Part shown: positions 18,653 through 27,062 of the stretch, one piece after another
Position numbering within the stretch: position 1 is the stretch's first letter
How the letters are laid out: the number at the start of each line of letters is the position of its first letter
DNA from: Oscillibacter sp.
Lineage (GTDB): Bacteria; Bacillota; Clostridia; Oscillospirales; Oscillospiraceae
Assembly (NCBI RefSeq): GCF_028693505.1
Contig: NZ_JAQUVF010000008.1
Span: 1 to 64,000 of the forward strand
Direction of reading: 5' to 3'
DNA: 64,000 bases
Position numbers and translations under genes: made by a program
Notes under the pieces: model-generated
Told to the model about the DNA's origin: nothing
Seen by the model: the letters and a program-made list of their open reading frames with translations, nothing else
The model's database searches: none

Positions 18653-18916
18653 TTAGTTATCTTTCCGATGGCTGCGGAAGGTCCGAGTGGGTGCAAACTC
18701 ACCCAGCTTGTGACCGACCATGTCCTCCTGGACATAAACAGGCACATGCTTCCGGCCATCGTGGACGGCGATGGTGTGACCAACGAAGGCGGGGAAGATC
18801 GTGGAGCTGCGGCTCCAGGTCTTCAGGACCTTCTTCTCATTCTTTTCGTTCATAGCCTCGACCCGCTTCAGAAGCGCAGGGGCAACATACGGGCCTTTTT
18901 TGATGGATCTGCTCAT
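18653..18916 (-). CDS. rpsS: Ribosomal protein S19
   Basis: An 87-residue head protein ([20 protein letters not shown]) with the motif [20 protein letters not shown]. It pairs with S13 and is 14 bases past rplB. Confidence 0.96.
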   Translation of the reverse strand: MSRSIKKGPYVAPALLKRVEAMNEKNEKKVLKTWSRSSTIFPAFVGHTIAVHDGRKHVPVYVQEDMVGHKLGEFAPTRTFRSHRKDN

Positions 18917-18930
18917 AGTTCTTGCCTCCC

Positions 18931-19764
18931 TTACTTCTCGTTACGACGCTTGACGATGAATTTGCTGGTGGGGTTCTTGCCCTTGCGGGTCTTATAGCCC
19001 ATAGCAGGCTTACCCCAAGGAGTGACAGGGCCGGGACGGCCGACGGGCGCGCGGCCCTCGCCGCCGCCGTGGGGGTGGTCATTGGGGTTCATGACGCTGC
19101 CGCGAACGGTGGGACGCCAACCCATGTGACGCTTACGGCCGGCCTTGCCGATATTGATGTTCTCGTGCTCGATGTTGCCAACCTGACCGATGGTGGCCAT
19201 GCAGTTGGTGCGCACGATGCGAACTTCGCCGGAGGGCATACGGATCTGGGCATCGTTGCCTTCCTTGGCCATCAGCTGCGCAGCGGTACCGGCAGAGCGG
19301 ACCAGCTGAGCGCCGTTGCCGGGATGCAGCTCGATGTTGTGGATCACGGTACCGACCGGGATGTTGGCCAGAGGCAGTGCGTTGCCGGGCAGAATGTCGG
19401 CTCCCGCGCCGGTCATGATCTTATGACCGGGCTTCATGCCCACAGGCGCCAGGATGTAGCGCTTCTCGCCGTCCTCATACTCGATCAGCGCAATGTTGGC
19501 GCTGCGGTTGGGATCGTACTCCAGGCGCAGTACGGAGGCAACACCCTCCTTGTCGCGCTTGAAGTCGATAACGCGGTACTTCCGCTTGTTGCCGCCGCCG
19601 CGATGGCGGACGGTGATGCGGCCGTAACTGTTGCGGCCGGAGCTCTTTTTCAGAGTCTCAACCAAGCTGGACTCCGGCTTGGCCTTCTTGTCAATGCCGT
19701 CGAATCCGGAGACTGTCATCTGACGTCTGGAGGGAGTCGTCGGCTTAAAGGTTTTGATAGACAT
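18931..19764 (-). CDS. rplB: Ribosomal protein L2
   Basis: The 277-residue protein has the peptidyl-transferase-proximal segment [20 protein letters not shown], with the conserved His in HPHGGGEG. It starts [20 protein letters not shown] and is essential for joining the subunits. It is 23 bases past rplW. Confidence 0.97.
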   Translation of the reverse strand: MSIKTFKPTTPSRRQMTVSGFDGIDKKAKPESSLVETLKKSSGRNSYGRITVRHRGGGNKRKYRVIDFKRDKEGVASVLRLEYDPNRSANIALIEYEDGEKRYILAPVGMKPGHKIMTGAGADILPGNALPLANIPVGTVIHNIELHPGNGAQLVRSAGTAAQLMAKEGNDAQIRMPSGEVRIVRTNCMATIGQVGNIEHENINIGKAGRKRHMGWRPTVRGSVMNPNDHPHGGGEGRAPVGRPGPVTPWGKPAMGYKTRKGKNPTSKFIVKRRNEK

Positions 19765-19787
19765 ATCGCTTTACTCTCCTTCCGTTA

Positions 19788-20084
19788 TCAGACCATACCT
19801 TCGAAGAATTCGATGGTCTTGGAATCCGCGCTCAGCTGCACGTAGGCCTTCTTCCAGGCCTTGGTCATACCGGGGCGGCCGGCGCCCATGCGCTTTTCTT
19901 TGCCGGGCACCGTCAGGGTGTTGACGGAGGCGACCTTCACGCCGAAGATCTCTTCAACAGCCTTTTTGATCTCAATCTTGCCAGCGTCCTTGGAAACCTC
20001 GAACACGTACTTCTTGTCGGCAGCGCCGGACATCGCGCGCTCGGTGATGATGGGACGGATGATGATGTCGTATGCGGTAGCCAT
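19788..20084 (-). CDS. rplW: Ribosomal protein L23
   Basis: A 98-residue protein (MATAYDIIIRPIITERAMSG) at the tunnel exit, where trigger factor and SRP bind. The RMGARPG-like loop reads KRMGAGRPGMTKAWKKAYV. Its start overlaps the rplD stop by one base. Confidence 0.95.
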   Translation of the reverse strand: MATAYDIIIRPIITERAMSGAADKKYVFEVSKDAGKIEIKKAVEEIFGVKVASVNTLTVPGKEKRMGAGRPGMTKAWKKAYVQLSADSKTIEFFEGMV

Positions 20085-20707
20085 TACGCGTACACCTCCT
20101 CGATTTTAGCGAGGGCGCTCTGATCCACCACCAGATACCGTGCGTTCAGGATGTCATAGACATTCAGCTGCACAGCGGGGGTAGTCAGCACGCCGGGGAT
20201 ATTCCGGGCGCTCTTGACAACAGACTCGTCAACGGCGGGCGTCACAACGACAGCCTTGCCGTCCACGTTCACAGCGTTCAGGAACTTGCGGAATGCAGCG
20301 GTCTTGATGGCGTCCATCTTGATGGAGTCGATCACGACCAGCTTGCCCTCGGCAGCCTTGGCGGACAAGACAGATTTCAGCGCCAGGCGCTTGATCTTCT
20401 TATTCAGCACATAGCTGTAATCCCGGGGCTTGGGAGCGAACACAATGCCGCCGTGGGTCCACTGCGGAGCACGGGTGCTGCCCTGACGGGCGTGGCCGGT
20501 ACCCTTCTGACGCCAGGGCTTTCTGCCGCCGCCGGAAACTTCGGCGCGGGTGAGGGCGCTCTGGGTGCCCTGTCTGCAGTTGGCGAGGTGATTCTTGACC
20601 ACCTCGTGGACGACGGTCTCGTTGGGCTCGATACCAAAGATGGCGTCGCTCAGTTCCACAGTACCGACTTCTGCGCCGGCCATGTTGAAAACTTTCATGG
20701 AAGACAT
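20084..20707 (-). CDS. rplD: Ribosomal protein L4
   Basis: A 207-residue protein with the tunnel-reaching loop (GGGRKPWRQKGTGHARQGST) and a C-terminal Rossmann-like fold. In E. coli L4 also represses the S10 operon, so it is a candidate effector for the leader seen at 21.9-22.2 kb. The start at 20707 follows AAAGGGGTG by 8 bases. Confidence 0.96.
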   Translation of the reverse strand: MSSMKVFNMAGAEVGTVELSDAIFGIEPNETVVHEVVKNHLANCRQGTQSALTRAEVSGGGRKPWRQKGTGHARQGSTRAPQWTHGGIVFAPKPRDYSYVLNKKIKRLALKSVLSAKAAEGKLVVIDSIKMDAIKTAAFRKFLNAVNVDGKAVVVTPAVDESVVKSARNIPGVLTTPAVQLNVYDILNARYLVVDQSALAKIEEVYA

Positions 20708-20725
20708 TACTTAAGCACCCCTTTC

Positions 20726-21442
20726 TTACTTGTTTCTGGCGGAAGCCTTCTGCGGGTTGCGTCCGGAAGCCTTCTGCGGGTTCTTGCTGATGTCCGCGCC
20801 GGCCTGCTTGGCCTTGTGGACCTTGACCGTGGACTTAATCGTCACAAGTCCGCCCTTGGGGCCGGGAACGGCGCCGCAGACGACCAGCATATTCAGCTCG
20901 GGATCAACCTTTACAATGGACAGGTTCTGGACAGTGACCTGGTCAACGCCCATGTGGCCGGCGCCGATCTTCCCCTTGAAAATCTTGGAGGGATCGGTGG
21001 AAGAGCCCATGGAACCGGCATGACGGTGAACGGGGCCGCCGCCGTGGCTGGTGGGGGTCCGATGTGCGCCCCAGCGCTTGATAACGCCGGCGTAGCCGTG
21101 ACCCTTGCTGATGCCGGTGACATCAACGAAATCGCCGGTTTTAAAGGTGTCGGCCTTGATGACGTCGCCGATATTCAGCTCAGCGCTTTCCAGATTGAAC
21201 TCGCGCAGATGCTTCTTGGGGCTGACGCCGGCCTTATTCAGGTGGCCCATCTCGGGTTTGCTGAGCTTGCGCTCGGGCAGATCCTCATAGCCCAGCTGAA
21301 CGGATTCGTAGCCTTCCTTTTCGGAAGTCTTTTTCTGAACGACTGTGCAGGGGCCCGCCTCGATCACGGTGACGGGGATCACATGGCCGTTCTCGTCAAA
21401 AATCTGGGACATGCCCACTTTTTTGCCGATGATTGCTTTCAT
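20726..21442 (-). CDS. rplC: Ribosomal protein L3 with short repeated tail
   Basis: L3 nucleates large-subunit assembly. The 238-residue protein starts MKAIIGKKVGMSQIFDENGH and has the GGPVHRHAGSMGSSTDPSK loop near the peptidyl-transferase centre. It is about 25-30 residues longer than common L3: the C-terminus ends in a lysine-rich stretch with the duplicated unit NPQKASGR / NPQKASAR, which is also a DNA direct repeat (GGAAGCCTTCTGCGGGTT twice). The start follows AAGGAGG. Confidence 0.95.
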   Translation of the reverse strand: MKAIIGKKVGMSQIFDENGHVIPVTVIEAGPCTVVQKKTSEKEGYESVQLGYEDLPERKLSKPEMGHLNKAGVSPKKHLREFNLESAELNIGDVIKADTFKTGDFVDVTGISKGHGYAGVIKRWGAHRTPTSHGGGPVHRHAGSMGSSTDPSKIFKGKIGAGHMGVDQVTVQNLSIVKVDPELNMLVVCGAVPGPKGGLVTIKSTVKVHKAKQAGADISKNPQKASGRNPQKASARNK

Positions 21443-21590
21443 GTATATTCCTCCTTAAAGGTTATTGGTCGGCTTAGATACAGACGGTTGGGTCCCGCCG
21501 CATTGCTCTGCCGACATGACCCGTCCGCCCCGCAAGGTGGCGGACATGGTAGCAAACAGATAATAATAAGGTGTCGCGAGAGACCCTGCC
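21443..21590 (-). promoter_or_regulatory. Long structured spacer between rpsJ and rplC
   Basis: A 148-base gap inside an operon of short gaps. On the minus strand it contains a perfect 7-bp hairpin (GTCCGCC-accttgcgg-GGCGGAC) and a longer-range pairing GTCGGC...GCCGAC that would enclose the region before the rplC ribosome site. No gene is present. An RNA leader for rplC onward is plausible. Confidence 0.5.
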
Positions 21591-21905
21591 TTACAGCTTG
21601 ATCTCGATTTCCACACCGGCGGGCAGCTCCAAAGCCATCAGAGCCTCCACCGTCTTGGGGGTGGACTTGGTGATATCGATCAGTCTCTTGTGGGTGCGGC
21701 GCTCGAACTGCTCACGGCTGTCCTTGTACTTATGCACGGCCCGCAGGATGGTGACGATCTCTTTTTTGGTGGGCAGAGGAATGGGGCCGGAGACCTCAGC
21801 GCCGGTGCGCTTTGCCGTCTCGACGATCTTCTCTGCGCTCTGGTCGATGACCTGATGGTCATAGGCCTTCAGACGAATGCGAATCATTTCTTTTTGTGCT
21901 GCCAT
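21591..21905 (-). CDS. rpsJ: Ribosomal protein S10
   Basis: A 104-residue protein starting [20 protein letters not shown] and carrying [11 protein letters not shown]. It has a double role in the 30S head and, as NusE, in antitermination. It is the first gene of the superoperon, behind a leader of about 290 nt. The start follows AGGAGG by 9 bases. Confidence 0.97.
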   Translation of the reverse strand: MAAQKEMIRIRLKAYDHQVIDQSAEKIVETAKRTGAEVSGPIPLPTKKEIVTILRAVHKYKDSREQFERRTHKRLIDITKSTPKTVEALMALELPAGVEIEIKL

Positions 21906-22192
21906 TTGGTTTTTCCTCCTGATTTCGTACGTAGTTTTCTCGCGGTCTCGACTCCGTACGGCGAGAGAAGTTTTCTATACGCTTAACCGTGCGTATCATT
22001 CCTACTCATGAAAAAAGTACCGGCGCTGGGTATTCTGGCCGGTACACTGATCATGGCGTGGCGATCTACGCAACGTACAGATCTTTCTCAGCCGCCCGAT
22101 TATCGGACATACTCCCCGGAAGTTACCTCTTACGAGCAATCTCCCGGTTCATCGCAGCGTCGCGGGGCAAGGTTGTTCCTTCCCGCGCGGAC
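21906..22192 (-). promoter_or_regulatory. Leader of the S10-spc-alpha superoperon
   Basis: The transcript from the promoter at 22.2 kb should have about 290 nt before rpsJ. It can form several hairpins (for example CCGGGAG...CTTCCGG), contains two tiny possible reading frames (MNREIARKR and MSDNRAAEKDLYVA, the second behind GGGGAG), and then a terminator-like hairpin at 22011-22045. This layout suggests control by premature termination, perhaps by a ribosomal protein; the effector is unknown. Confidence 0.6.
22011..22045 (-). terminator. Terminator-like hairpin (attenuator) in the S10 leader
   Basis: On the minus strand GTACCGGC and GCCGGTAC (8-bp perfect stem, 13-base loop) are followed directly by TTTTTT, a classic intrinsic terminator. 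It lies between the promoter and rpsJ, so it can act only as an attenuator or be read through constitutively. Confidence 0.75.
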
Positions 22193-22198
22193 TCAACT

Positions 22199-22227
22199 AT
22201 AATAAAAGAAAAACATCCCGCTGTCAA
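22199..22227 (-). promoter_or_regulatory. Promoter of the ribosomal superoperon
   Basis: A perfect TTGACA (22222-22227), a 17-base spacer and TATTAT (22199-22204) on the minus strand, the strongest sigma-A-type promoter in this stretch, placed ahead of the rpsJ leader. Confidence 0.82.
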
Positions 22228-22369
22228 GAGGATTTTCTCTGTTTTTCATGAAAATTTGAATATTTTTTTGGCATCTCGCGCTTTCGGCAAAAATGCGCCC
22301 ATTTTCGACGCCCGCGCTACCTTTATTATAGGAAACGCTGCATCCAATCATGGCTTCCCCGAGGCGAGG

Positions 22370-22401
22370 AAAAGGCGAGAGACGGTGGTCTCTCGCCTTT
22401 T
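22370..22401 (-). terminator. Terminator of proS
   Basis: A perfect 14-base inverted repeat (AAAAGGCGAGAGAC / GTCTCTCGCCTTTT) with a four-base loop lies 35 bases past the proS stop codon and separates it from the ribosomal promoter. Confidence 0.88.
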
Positions 22402-22435
22402 CCAATCGTATCCGCCCAACGGGGCGGCTTTTTCA

Positions 22436-23875
22436 TCAATACGCGACGCCCCAGTAAATATCCGTGGCACACTTCTTGCCGCACACCGGGCACACGCCCT
22501 CGGTGCCGGACTGGCTGAGCGGCATACACCGGGAGCTCACGCCTGCCTGTTCCTTCATGGCCAGCTCGCAGGCAAGATCGCCGCACCACTTGGACCGCAG
22601 CAGACCGCCCTTGCCCTCCGTGATGGCCTTGGCCTCTTCCAGCGTCTTGATATCGAAGGTGTTCTCCTCCCGATTCTGGAGCGCCATGGCGTACAGATTC
22701 TCGTGGACCGCGTCCAGCAGCTTCCGCACGCTCTCCTCCAGCTCCGTCAGCGAAACGAACATCTTCTCGCCAGTGTCCCGGCGGGCGATCACGCACTGCC
22801 CCTTCTCGATATCCTTGGGGCCGATCTCCACCCGCAGCGGCACGCCCTTCATCTCATACTCGGCAAACTTCCAGCCGGGAGAGTTGTCGGAATCGTCCAT
22901 CTTCGCCCGGAAGCCAGCAGCGTTCAGCCGGTCCCGCAGCGCCGCCGCGGCTTCCAGCACGCCGGGCTTGTGCTGCGCCACAGGAATGACCACCGCCTGC
23001 ACCGGCGCCACGCGGGGCGGCAGCACCAGACCGTTATCATCGCCGTGGGTCATGATGATGCCGCCGATCATGCGGGTGGACACGCCCCAGCTGGTCTGGT
23101 GGGGCGCATGGGGCTGGTTGTCCTTCCCGGCAAAGGAAATGCCGAAGGCCTTGGCAAATCCGTCCCCGAAATAATGGCTGGTACCGGCCTGAAGGGCCTT
23201 ATGGTCGTGCATCATGCACTCCACGGTATAGGTCTCCACCGCGCCCTTGAACTTTTCCTTTTCCGTCTTGCGGCCCCGGATCACCGGCATGGCCAGCACG
23301 TTTTCCATGAAGTCGGCGTAGACGTTCAGCATGCGCATGGTCTCTTCCCGGGCGTCCTCCTCGGTGGCGTGCATGGTATGGCCCTCCTGCCACAAAAATT
23401 CCCGGTGGCGCAGGAAGGGGCGGCTGCTCTTTTCCCAGCGCAGGACGGAGCACCACTGGTTATACAGCTTGGGCAGGTCCCGCCAGGAGTGGATGATGTT
23501 GGCGTAATGCTCGCAAAACAGCGTCTCAGAGGTGGGACGGATGCACAGCCGGTCCTCCAGCTTCTCGTTACCGCCCATGGTGACCCAGGCGCACTCGGGC
23601 GCAAAGCCCTCCACGTGGTCCTTCTCCTTTTGCAAAAGGGACTCCGGAATCAGCACGGGAAGGTAGACGTTCTCATGGCCCGTCTCCTTAAACCGCCGGT
23701 CCAGCGTATGCTGGATGTTCTCCCAGATGGCATAGCCGTAGGGACGGTAAATAAACATGCCCTTGACAGAGGTGTAGTCGATCAGCTCCGCTTTCTTGCA
23801 GACGTCGGTGTACCACTGCGCAAAATCCGTGTCCCGGGCGGTAATGGCGTCCACTTGTCTTTTATCCTGTGCCAT
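22436..23875 (-). CDS. proS: Prolyl-tRNA synthetase, short (archaeal/eukaryotic-like) type
   Basis: The 479-residue enzyme charges tRNA-Pro. It shows the class II motifs (CIRPTSETLFCEHYA, and FLRHREFLWQEGHTMHAT for motif 2), an anticodon-binding domain, and a C-terminal zinc-type domain ending CPVCGKKCATDIYWGVAY with a final tyrosine. It has no bacterial-type editing insertion, so it is the archaeal/eukaryotic-like form that some Clostridia and Thermus use. The start at 23875 is 10 bases after AAAGGA; the ATG at 23884 abuts that site. It has its own promoter and terminator. Confidence 0.93.
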   Translation of the reverse strand: MAQDKRQVDAITARDTDFAQWYTDVCKKAELIDYTSVKGMFIYRPYGYAIWENIQHTLDRRFKETGHENVYLPVLIPESLLQKEKDHVEGFAPECAWVTMGGNEKLEDRLCIRPTSETLFCEHYANIIHSWRDLPKLYNQWCSVLRWEKSSRPFLRHREFLWQEGHTMHATEEDAREETMRMLNVYADFMENVLAMPVIRGRKTEKEKFKGAVETYTVECMMHDHKALQAGTSHYFGDGFAKAFGISFAGKDNQPHAPHQTSWGVSTRMIGGIIMTHGDDNGLVLPPRVAPVQAVVIPVAQHKPGVLEAAAALRDRLNAAGFRAKMDDSDNSPGWKFAEYEMKGVPLRVEIGPKDIEKGQCVIARRDTGEKMFVSLTELEESVRKLLDAVHENLYAMALQNREENTFDIKTLEEAKAITEGKGGLLRSKWCGDLACELAMKEQAGVSSRCMPLSQSGTEGVCPVCGKKCATDIYWGVAY

Positions 23876-23945
23876 AGTTTCCATTCCTTTACATCTATTC
23901 TATCTCTTATGGTAGATCGCTTTCGCGGTTTTCACTGAGTTCTTA

Positions 23946-23974
23946 TTGTATCCACTTCCGCGAAAAATGTCAAC
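23946..23974 (-). promoter_or_regulatory. proS promoter
   Basis: TTGACA (23969-23974), 17 bases, TACAAT (23946-23951) on the minus strand, about 70 bases ahead of the proS start. Confidence 0.8.
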
Positions 23975-24078
23975 CGTCACTGTGGCATAGCGGCTTGCAG
24001 CGCCGCGCTTTCCTATGGTATTACCTTTTTCGCCATTTTCTCTTGTCTTTTTTTTAGCACCGTGCTATCCTTGATTTC

Positions 24079-24591
24079 ATGGAAACTTTTGAACTGATCC
24101 GCTCCCGCCGAAAAACGCTGGCGCTGGAGATCACCCGGGACTGCCGGGTGGTGGTGCGGGCGCCCCTGACGGCGTCCAAGACCTGTATCGACGATTTTGT
24201 CTCAAGCCACCGTGCATGGCTTCTCCGCCATTTGGAGCGCCAGCGCCGGCGGTCCGCCGAAGCGCCGCCCCCCACGGAGGCGGAAATTGCAGGCCTGAAG
24301 GCAAGGGCGCGGGCCGTCCTGCCGGAAAAGGTGGCAAAGTGGAGCCGGGAGATGGGACTCACCCCCACCGGGGTAAAAATCACCTCCGCCCGGAAGCGGT
24401 ACGGCAGCTGCAGCGGGAAAAACGGACTGTGCTTTTCCTGCTTTCTGATGAATTCCCCCGACGAGGCCATCGATCTTGTGGTGGTCCACGAGCTTTGCCA
24501 CATCCGGGAAAAAAATCACGGTCCCGGATTTTATGCGCTGCTGGGACGCTATCTCCCCGATTATAAAGAGCGAAAAAAACTTTTAAAATAA
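24079..24591 (+). CDS. YgjP-like zinc metallopeptidase (DUF45)
   Basis: A 170-residue protein with the zinc-binding HELCH motif (His137, Glu138, His141) and the following His147 (NHG), the arrangement of the YgjP/DUF45 branch of M48-like gluzincins. The basic first half (KTLALEITRDCRVVVRAPLT, then RQRRRS) also fits. The natural substrate is not known. It is followed 12 bases later by the IMP cyclohydrolase gene, so the two probably form an operon. Confidence 0.88.
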   Translation: METFELIRSRRKTLALEITRDCRVVVRAPLTASKTCIDDFVSSHRAWLLRHLERQRRRSAEAPPPTEAEIAGLKARARAVLPEKVAKWSREMGLTPTGVKITSARKRYGSCSGKNGLCFSCFLMNSPDEAIDLVVVHELCHIREKNHGPGFYALLGRYLPDYKERKKLLK

Positions 24592-24603
24592 GGAGCCACC
24601 GAT

Positions 24604-25308
24604 ATGAACAAGCTGGATCTCACCCAACTGCTGCAAAGCAACCCCTACCCCGGCCGGGGCATCGTTTTGGGCCGCAGCGCCGACGGGAAGCACGCCGTAG
24701 CCGCCTATTTCATCATGGGGCGGAGCGAAAACTCCCGGAACCGGGTCTTTACCGCCACGGAGGACGGCATTCGCACCGAGGCCCATGACCCCTCCAAAAT
24801 GACGGACCCCAGTCTCATTATCTACCACCCCGTCCGTAAGGTCGGCGATGATTTGATCGTCACAAACGGCGACCAGACGGACACCGTGCGGGACGCGCTG
24901 GCGGCGGGCGGCACCTTCGCGCAGGCCCTTCACACCCGGGAATTTGAGCCGGACGGCCCCAACTACACGCCTCGCATTTCAGGTCTTTTGCACGCAGACG
25001 GCGCTTTCGAGCTGTCCATTTTGAAATCGGCGGACGGCGACCCCAGCTGCTGCCACCGCTATTTCTACACCTACGACCACCCGCTGCGGGGCGAGGGCCG
25101 CTTCATCCACACGTATCTTGGCGACGGGACGCCCCTCCCCTCCTTCGAGGGCGAGCCGGAGCGGGTGCAGCTGGACGCGCCAAACGCGGCAGCACTGGCA
25201 GAGCAGATGTGGTCCGCCCTCCATCCGGACAACAAGGTCTCCCTGTTCGTCCGCTATTTCTCTCTGGCGGACGGCTCTTATGAGGACGTCATCAAGAACA
25301 AATTCTGA
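24604..25308 (+). CDS. IMP cyclohydrolase, PurO type
   Basis: The 234-residue protein matches the archaeal-type IMP cyclohydrolase family, which closes the purine ring from FAICAR to IMP. Visible family segments are NPYPGRGIVLGRS near the N-terminus, YFIMGRSENSRNRVF and the PNYTPRISG region. Most bacteria do this step with PurH; PurO-like proteins also occur in Clostridia. There are no other purine genes nearby. The ribosome site is AAGGAG before ATG. It ends at a strong terminator. Confidence 0.88.
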   Translation: MNKLDLTQLLQSNPYPGRGIVLGRSADGKHAVAAYFIMGRSENSRNRVFTATEDGIRTEAHDPSKMTDPSLIIYHPVRKVGDDLIVTNGDQTDTVRDALAAGGTFAQALHTREFEPDGPNYTPRISGLLHADGAFELSILKSADGDPSCCHRYFYTYDHPLRGEGRFIHTYLGDGTPLPSFEGEPERVQLDAPNAAALAEQMWSALHPDNKVSLFVRYFSLADGSYEDVIKNKF

Positions 25309-25316
25309 TCAGCCGC

Positions 25317-25350
25317 AAAAACGCCGCCGGAAATTTCCGGCGGCGTTTGT
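25317..25350. terminator. Bidirectional terminator after the IMP cyclohydrolase gene
   Basis: AAACGCCGCCGGAAA / TTTCCGGCGGCGTTT forms a long perfect stem with a T-rich tail, serving the plus-strand gene and probably the converging gene at 25355. Confidence 0.85.
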
Positions 25351-25354
25351 TTCT

Positions 25355-25726
25355 TTATTCCCGTGGGGTAGTATCCCGCTCCAGCGGCAGCTCCGGCCGG
25401 GCAGCGCGGATGGCGTCTAAAATCACGTCCGCCTCGGTCTGCTTTTCAAAGAGGAAATCCTGATAGAATTCCCCGTCGTAAAACATCCGCAGCCGCACCA
25501 TGGGCAGCTGCTTTCCGCAGCAGCCGGTGACCGTGATGGCCGTATTCTTCGTCCACGCCTTGGAAAGCGCCCCATAGGGCAGGTAGCGCTGGCCGGGAAA
25601 GGCCGGGAAGTAGACGGCCTCGCCCCCCGCGCGATACTGGCCCACCCGGCGGGCCGTGCGGAAATCCGTCGCAGCGTTTTGCAGAGAGCAGGTTTGAGAC
25701 TGTGATTTCATTTCAAACAGCGGCAT
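25355..25726 (-). CDS. Conserved-looking protein of unknown function
   Basis: A 123-residue soluble protein with no membrane segment or recognised motif. It contains a central GGEAVYFPAFPGQRYLPYGAL and a two-cysteine VTGCCGKQ, and the end is acidic. The start at 25726 follows GGGAGG by 8 bases; the longer frame to 25759 is not supported. It converges on the IMP cyclohydrolase gene and could share its terminator. It may be cotranscribed with the permease gene upstream. Confidence 0.65.
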   Translation of the reverse strand: MPLFEMKSQSQTCSLQNAATDFRTARRVGQYRAGGEAVYFPAFPGQRYLPYGALSKAWTKNTAITVTGCCGKQLPMVRLRMFYDGEFYQDFLFEKQTEADVILDAIRAARPELPLERDTTPRE

Positions 25727-25799
25727 ATTCGTCGCCTCCCTTTCCGTTTTTTCTATCATAACAATCCGACGTTAAATGGAAAGCGGCAAATGCAACTTT

Positions 25800-26909
25800 T
25801 TAAAATTTTTCTGCGGCAAGCAACAGGATCGCAAGCCCCGCCAGATTCGCCAGCGTAAACCACAGCAGGTAGCGGACCGGGCGGGCCTCCGGCGTGCGAA
25901 AATACAGCTTCATGGAAATGAGGCTGGCCAGCGAGGCAATGGGCGTGCCCAGCCCCCCGATATTGACGCCCTCTAGCAGCGCGCACCAATCGTCCGTAAA
26001 GCCGGAGAGCAGCACCGCCGCAGGCACGTTGCTGATGACCTGACTGGTGAGCACCGCTGTCAAAAGTGTACTCCGCTCCAAAAGGCCCTGCAAAAAGGTC
26101 CGCACCGCCGCCACTCTGCCTAAGTTTCCCGATACAATAAAAAAGCAGACAAACGTTGCAAGCAGTCCGTAATCCAGACCCCGCAGCAGTTTTGGCTCCA
26201 TCAGCGCAACGGCGACAAGGACCAGCGCCGTCAAAGCCCAAAAGGGCAGGACGCGAAACACCGTCAAAAGGCACAGCGCGAAGAGGACGCCGTATCCCAC
26301 CAGCTTTTTGGGGGACCGGATGGCCTGCTCCTCCAGCTGCGGCGCGTGAAGTGCCCGGGGCAGCGCTGGCAGGGCGGCCACCGTCAGGCACACCAAACTG
26401 ATCCCCGTCAGCGGCAGCATGGCGGAAAAAAACGCGCCGGGGGAAAGACGGTACGCCCCATAGAGGAACAGGTTCTGTGGATTGCCCACCGGCGTCGCCA
26501 TACTGCCCAGATTGGCGGCCAGCGTTTGAAGCACCACCAGCCACACCGCGCAGCGTCGGCACCCAAGCTCCTCCAGCACCAGCAGCGTAAATGGGACGAA
26601 GGTCAAAAGGGCCACGTCGTTTGTCACCAGCATGGAGGCGAAAAACGGCAGCAACACCAGCGCCACGCCCAGCGCCGTGCCGTTGCCGCCCCGGCGCAGC
26701 AGCCGTACCGCCAGCCATTCAAACGCTCCGCAGGACTGGAACCCGGCCACCACCGCCATCAAGCATGCCAGCAGACACAAAACCCGCAGGTCGATATAGT
26801 CGAAATACGAGCTGTCAGGCGTCACCAGCAGCATCGTCGCCGCCGCGCAGAGGGCCGCAATGCACAAAACCCTCTCCCGTTTTATAAACGCACACACATG
26901 CTCTGCCAC
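25800..26909 (-). CDS. SLC13/ArsB-type anion permease
   Basis: A 369-residue integral membrane protein with about ten to eleven hydrophobic helices. Two stretches resemble the paired substrate motifs of the ion transporter superfamily (SMLVTNDVALLTFVPFTLL with ANLGSMATPVGNPQN, and TSQVISNVPAAVLLSGF with GGLGTPIASLASLIS). It should move a carboxylate or an oxyanion; which one is unknown. It is shorter than typical citrate or arsenite carriers (about 420). I see no regulator next to it. Confidence 0.82.
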   Translation of the reverse strand: MAEHVCAFIKRERVLCIAALCAAATMLLVTPDSSYFDYIDLRVLCLLACLMAVVAGFQSCGAFEWLAVRLLRRGGNGTALGVALVLLPFFASMLVTNDVALLTFVPFTLLVLEELGCRRCAVWLVVLQTLAANLGSMATPVGNPQNLFLYGAYRLSPGAFFSAMLPLTGISLVCLTVAALPALPRALHAPQLEEQAIRSPKKLVGYGVLFALCLLTVFRVLPFWALTALVLVAVALMEPKLLRGLDYGLLATFVCFFIVSGNLGRVAAVRTFLQGLLERSTLLTAVLTSQVISNVPAAVLLSGFTDDWCALLEGVNIGGLGTPIASLASLISMKLYFRTPEARPVRYLLWFTLANLAGLAILLLAAEKF

Positions 26910-27017
26910 GAAAATTCCCCCAGATTTCTTTTTATTCGCAGGTCAGGATAGCACAAAGCGGTCAAAATTACAAGGTTCATTTCCGGCACGCCCCAGAGTG
27001 AAACCGGACCGGCACGC

Positions 27018-27049
27018 AAAAAAAGCCGATCCTTTCGGATCGGCTTTCC
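27018..27049 (-). terminator. Terminator of the 27.1-kb zinc-ribbon gene
   Basis: AAAGCCGATCC / GGATCGGCTTT around TTTC, with an A-run on the plus strand that reads as a T-run on the minus strand. Confidence 0.85.
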
Positions 27050-27062
27050 GGATATCACAGGA

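Noticed and set aside
21989-23938. Plus-strand frame of 649 codons over the S10 leader and proS
   Set aside because: It runs through the promoter, leader and the full proS gene in antisense, with low-complexity His/Arg/Gly content.
25756-26718. Minus-strand frame of 320 codons overlapping the permease gene
   Set aside because: Same strand but another phase; it lacks the membrane helices and motifs of the real frame and is Gly/Arg/Ala-rich.
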